Origin: an uncultured Ruminobacter sp.
GTDB taxonomy: Bacteria > Pseudomonadota > Gammaproteobacteria > Enterobacterales > Succinivibrionaceae
NCBI GenBank assembly: GCA_900767005.1
Contig: CAAFXL010000063.1
Coordinates: 1 to 24,300 of the forward strand
Length of the DNA: 24,300 bases
Direction of reading: 5' to 3'
In this document: positions 23,135-24,300 of the stretch, in pieces
Layout: each line of letters opens with the position of its first letter
How positions within the stretch are numbered: the first letter of the stretch is position 1
Made by a program: the position numbers and the translations under genes
Notes under the pieces: model-generated
Told to the model about the DNA's origin: nothing
The model's database searches: none
What the model saw: the letters and a program-made list of their open reading frames with translations, nothing else

Positions 23135-24300
23135 TGGTTACCTCCACAATTGAATGGTGAGGGCAGACTTGGGCACATAAGTTACAGCCGACACAAAGAT
23201 TTTTATCAATCGCTACCTTGTCGCCATCCATTATAAGGGCGGGACACCCTAATTGTTTAATACAGATTCGGCATGAAGTACATTTTTCGGTAATTTCGCA
23301 TTTTTTAGTATTTTTAATGATGGTTATACATGGTGATTTAAAGATAATCGCCTTAACCCCTTTAATACTAACGCATTCTTTAACTGCTGCAACGCAAGTC
23401 TTTAGATCATTTGGATCTACAGTTTTTATGGTTTTAACTCCCATCCCTTCTAAAATTTTGGTGATATCCATTTTATCCACAAAATTTCCCATAAGGTTAA
23501 AACCTGTGCCAGGATGTGGTTGGTGACCAGTCATCGCGGTAGTTGAGTTATCTAAAATACAGAAAGTAATATTAGCTTCATTATAAATTGCATTAACTAC
23601 CCCAGTTAAACCTGAAGCAAAGAAGGTTGAGTCACCAATAAAAGCAAAAGAATGAGCATCAGGGGCTACAAAGTTAAAACCTTGAGCCATGGTGAACCCT
23701 GCCCCCATACATAGACAAGTATCAACCATATCTAGAGGCTGGGCATTACCTAAAGTATAACAGCCGATATCACCACAGAAATAAGCTTTTTGGCGACGCA
23801 TTGCTACTTTTACGGCATAGAAAGCTCCGCGGTGTGGACATCCTGCACATAGTACTGGAGGTCTAACTGGAAGATCTGGTAATTTTATATCATCATTTTG
23901 AGTCGGAATTTCAAGATTTAAGAATTTACTTAAAATCTTTGAAACTTCTAAAACACTATTTTCACCGCTTAGTGGTACATCAAAAGTATTTTTACCTAAT
24001 ACTTTTAAATTTAAATGATGTTTGCCTGCTATTTTTAGTACTTCATTTTCAAGATATGGGCTAAGTTCTTCAATACAGATTACCTCATCAATATCTTTTA
24101 AAGCATTTACTAAAAAGTCTTCAGGTAGAGGATGCGGTGTTCCAACTTTAATTAAGGCAACATCTTTATAGTTTTTAAGAAACTCTCTAGTGTAAGCGTA
24201 GCTTACGCCTGTTGCTATGATTGCTTTACAAGATTTAGGATTTGGGTTAATTACACTATTAAATTTATAATCTGAAAATTCTTTACCAATTTCAAGATTA
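23127..24300 (-). CDS. iorA: Indolepyruvate:ferredoxin oxidoreductase alpha subunit, partial (5' end outside window)
   Basis: The large catalytic subunit; the frame is open on the minus strand to the window edge, so the N-terminal part (pyrimidine-binding domain) is missing. The ATG at 23801 is internal: upstream codons read RPPVLCAGCPHRGAFYAVK, a hallmark of IorA, and further up IIATGVSYAYTREF and a GTPHPLPE segment. The thiamine-diphosphate part follows (FCGDIGCYTLG, FIGDSTFFASGLTGVVNAIYN, ILDNSTTAMTGHQPHPGTG). The C-terminus carries two 4Fe-4S sites: CTSCRICIKQLGCP and CVGCNLCAQVCP. The enzyme is oxygen-sensitive and typical of anaerobes. Substrates known for the family are indolepyruvate, phenylpyruvate and hydroxyphenylpyruvate; the preference here cannot be read from sequence. 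Confidence 0.95.
   Translation of the reverse strand, partial: NLEIGKEFSDYKFNSVINPNPKSCKAIIATGVSYAYTREFLKNYKDVALIKVGTPHPLPEDFLVNALKDIDEVICIEELSPYLENEVLKIAGKHHLNLKVLGKNTFDVPLSGENSVLEVSKILSKFLNLEIPTQNDDIKLPDLPVRPPVLCAGCPHRGAFYAVKVAMRRQKAYFCGDIGCYTLGNAQPLDMVDTCLCMGAGFTMAQGFNFVAPDAHSFAFIGDSTFFASGLTGVVNAIYNEANITFCILDNSTTAMTGHQPHPGTGFNLMGNFVDKMDITKILEGMGVKTIKTVDPNDLKTCVAAVKECVSIKGVKAIIFKSPCITIIKNTKKCEITEKCTSCRICIKQLGCPALIMDGDKVAIDKNLCVGCNLCAQVCPHHSIVEVTNE

Noticed and set aside
23799..23801. ATG at 23801 as the start of a short iorA
   Set aside because: The same frame continues upstream to the window edge with clear IorA motifs; the gene is simply cut by the window.
1..24300. CRISPR arrays, insertion sequences, prophage or toxin-antitoxin genes
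   Set aside because: No regularly spaced repeats, transposase, integrase or toxin-like genes were seen on either strand.

Overview
The window reads as chromosomal DNA of an AT-rich gammaproteobacterium. FrsA, MalM-type, ModF, SanA, YbeD, RlpA and a YdiJ-type flavoprotein all match the enterobacterial/aeromonad versions closely, and pepD-frsA-proB-proA and rlpA-dacA-ybeD keep the gene order I recall from E. coli. Low GC together with an indolepyruvate:ferredoxin oxidoreductase points to an anaerobic, probably gut-associated member. Succinivibrionaceae is my best guess; this is inference, not proof. I see no mobile element, CRISPR array, tRNA or rRNA. Most of the window is conserved core metabolism and envelope biology.

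Layout. Bases 1-18 are not genomic: they match the 3' end of the Illumina TruSeq adapter, so the contig end lies here. Next come a 5'-truncated ydiJ (+), coaE (+), a MalM-family lipoprotein (-) and a DUF554 membrane protein (-). A leader of about 230 nt with hairpins and small ORFs precedes ilvI-ilvH (+). rmuC (-) and pepD (-) follow, then a 65-codon gene of unknown function (-). A gene-free, very AT-rich stretch of about 860 bp holds DnaA-box-like 9-mers and repeated heptamers. The frsA-proB-proA operon (+) leads away from it. modF (-) stands alone. The envelope operon rlpA-dacA-ybeD-sanA (-) comes next. The window ends inside iorA of an iorA-iorB-paaK operon (-) with overlapping genes.

How they work together. 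ilvIH starts branched-chain amino acid synthesis and proBA starts proline synthesis. pepD supplies amino acids from dipeptides. iorAB with the paaK-type ligase can turn aromatic 2-oxoacids into aryl-acetyl-CoA and then arylacetate, an anaerobic fermentation route. rlpA, dacA and sanA serve peptidoglycan trimming, septation and envelope integrity. coaE completes coenzyme A. Four transcription units (ilvIH, the 65-codon gene, frsA-proBA, rlpA operon) share the same extended -10 element TGCTATAAT without a good -35 box.

The points most worth following up are the adapter remnant, the ilvI leader with complementary tetraloops and a sequestered Shine-Dalgarno, the AT-rich intergenic region, the small unknown gene, the stand-alone MalM-like lipoprotein, and the ModF domain with an altered Walker B motif. 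I found no clearly novel multi-gene system.
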